In this document: positions 5,429-5,600 of the stretch, in pieces
Layout: each line of letters begins with the position of its first letter
Numbering within the stretch: the stretch's first letter is position 1
Assembly (NCBI GenBank): GCA_905215945.1
Contig: CAJMRZ010000112.1
Span: forward strand, 1-5,600
From: an uncultured bacterium
Lineage (GTDB): Bacteria; Actinomycetota; Coriobacteriia; Coriobacteriales; Coriobacteriaceae
Reading direction: 5' to 3'
Length of the DNA: 5,600 nucleotides
Made by a program: the position numbers and the translations under genes
Notes under the pieces: model-generated
Told to the model about the DNA's origin: nothing
What the model saw: the letters and a program-made list of their open reading frames with translations, nothing else
Databases searched by the model: none

Positions 5429-5600
5429 CAGCACGTTGCGACCGAAACCACCGCAGCCGTCGCAGGCGCACCCGCGGTTGAGGCGCACGCTACAAAACAA
5501 TACCGGTCATGGACGCCGGCAACGACATTCTAGCCGTGGCTGGCGAGCGTGACCTGACAGGCAAAGACGCGGCCTTCGTCTGATGTGGGCCCATTGGCTG
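5429..5600. other. Downstream region without a supported gene
   Basis: No reading frame here has both a start and a plausible ribosome binding site. A 24-codon frame (5509-5583, MDAGNDILAVAGERD to AAFV) ends in a TGATG overlap with an ATG at 5583 that runs off the window edge, but neither has a Shine-Dalgarno sequence. I see no convincing hairpin with a T-run to end the nuclease transcript. Confidence 0.5.

Noticed and set aside
5509..5600. 24-codon frame with a TGATG overlap to a frame leaving the window
   Set aside because: The coupling-like overlap is attractive, but neither start has a ribosome binding site and only six codons of the second frame are visible.
1..5600. CRISPR array, insertion sequence or tRNA
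   Set aside because: No regularly spaced direct repeats, no transposase frame with terminal inverted repeats and no tRNA-like cloverleaf were seen when reading both strands.

Overview
The window looks like chromosomal DNA of a high-GC Gram-positive gut actinomycete, most likely a Coriobacteriia member close to Collinsella. This is inferred from base composition, lipobox lipoproteins with Gly/Ser linkers, a Tat signal, and an LAXTG-type surface-anchor tail of the kind read by class E sortases. No rRNA, tRNA or other taxonomic marker is present, so the assignment is a judgement and not proven.

Left part (1-1157): two tandem paralogous small lipoprotein genes on the + strand. The first is cut by the window edge, so only its last 71 codons are seen. 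The second is complete (197 aa). Their C-terminal parts align without a gap at about 44% identity. Each gene is followed by its own intrinsic terminator, and the two terminators share the same GGGAGGGCCG arm, so a gene-plus-terminator unit seems to have been duplicated. The first gene also has a second, very GC-rich hairpin just after its stop.

Centre (1158-3915): after a 201-base non-coding leader comes an 829-aa secreted protein on the + strand. In order it has a twin-arginine signal peptide, a probable ricin-type beta-trefoil-like region, a phosphatidylinositol-specific phospholipase C X domain with all the recognisable catalytic residues, two probable Ig/MBG-like modules, a Gly/Ser/Lys linker, and an LANTG motif with a hydrophobic segment and short tail. 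It is probably a wall-anchored PI-PLC-like enzyme facing the gut lumen. A strong 15-bp hairpin terminator follows.

Right part (3916-5600): a small minus-strand gene converges on that terminator and encodes a probable bacterial PH-like domain protein of 89-104 aa. It is divergent from a full-length PDDEXK nuclease of the DUF1016/YhcG family (349-350 aa), which has no restriction-modification partner in view. The last 172 bases hold no gene that can be supported.

Working relations: the lipoproteins and the phospholipase are each cell-envelope or surface proteins with separate transcription units. The PH-like protein and the nuclease are cytoplasmic by sequence. Nothing in the window ties all of them into one pathway. 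The most distinctive item is the Tat-exported, LAXTG-anchored, multi-domain PI-PLC.
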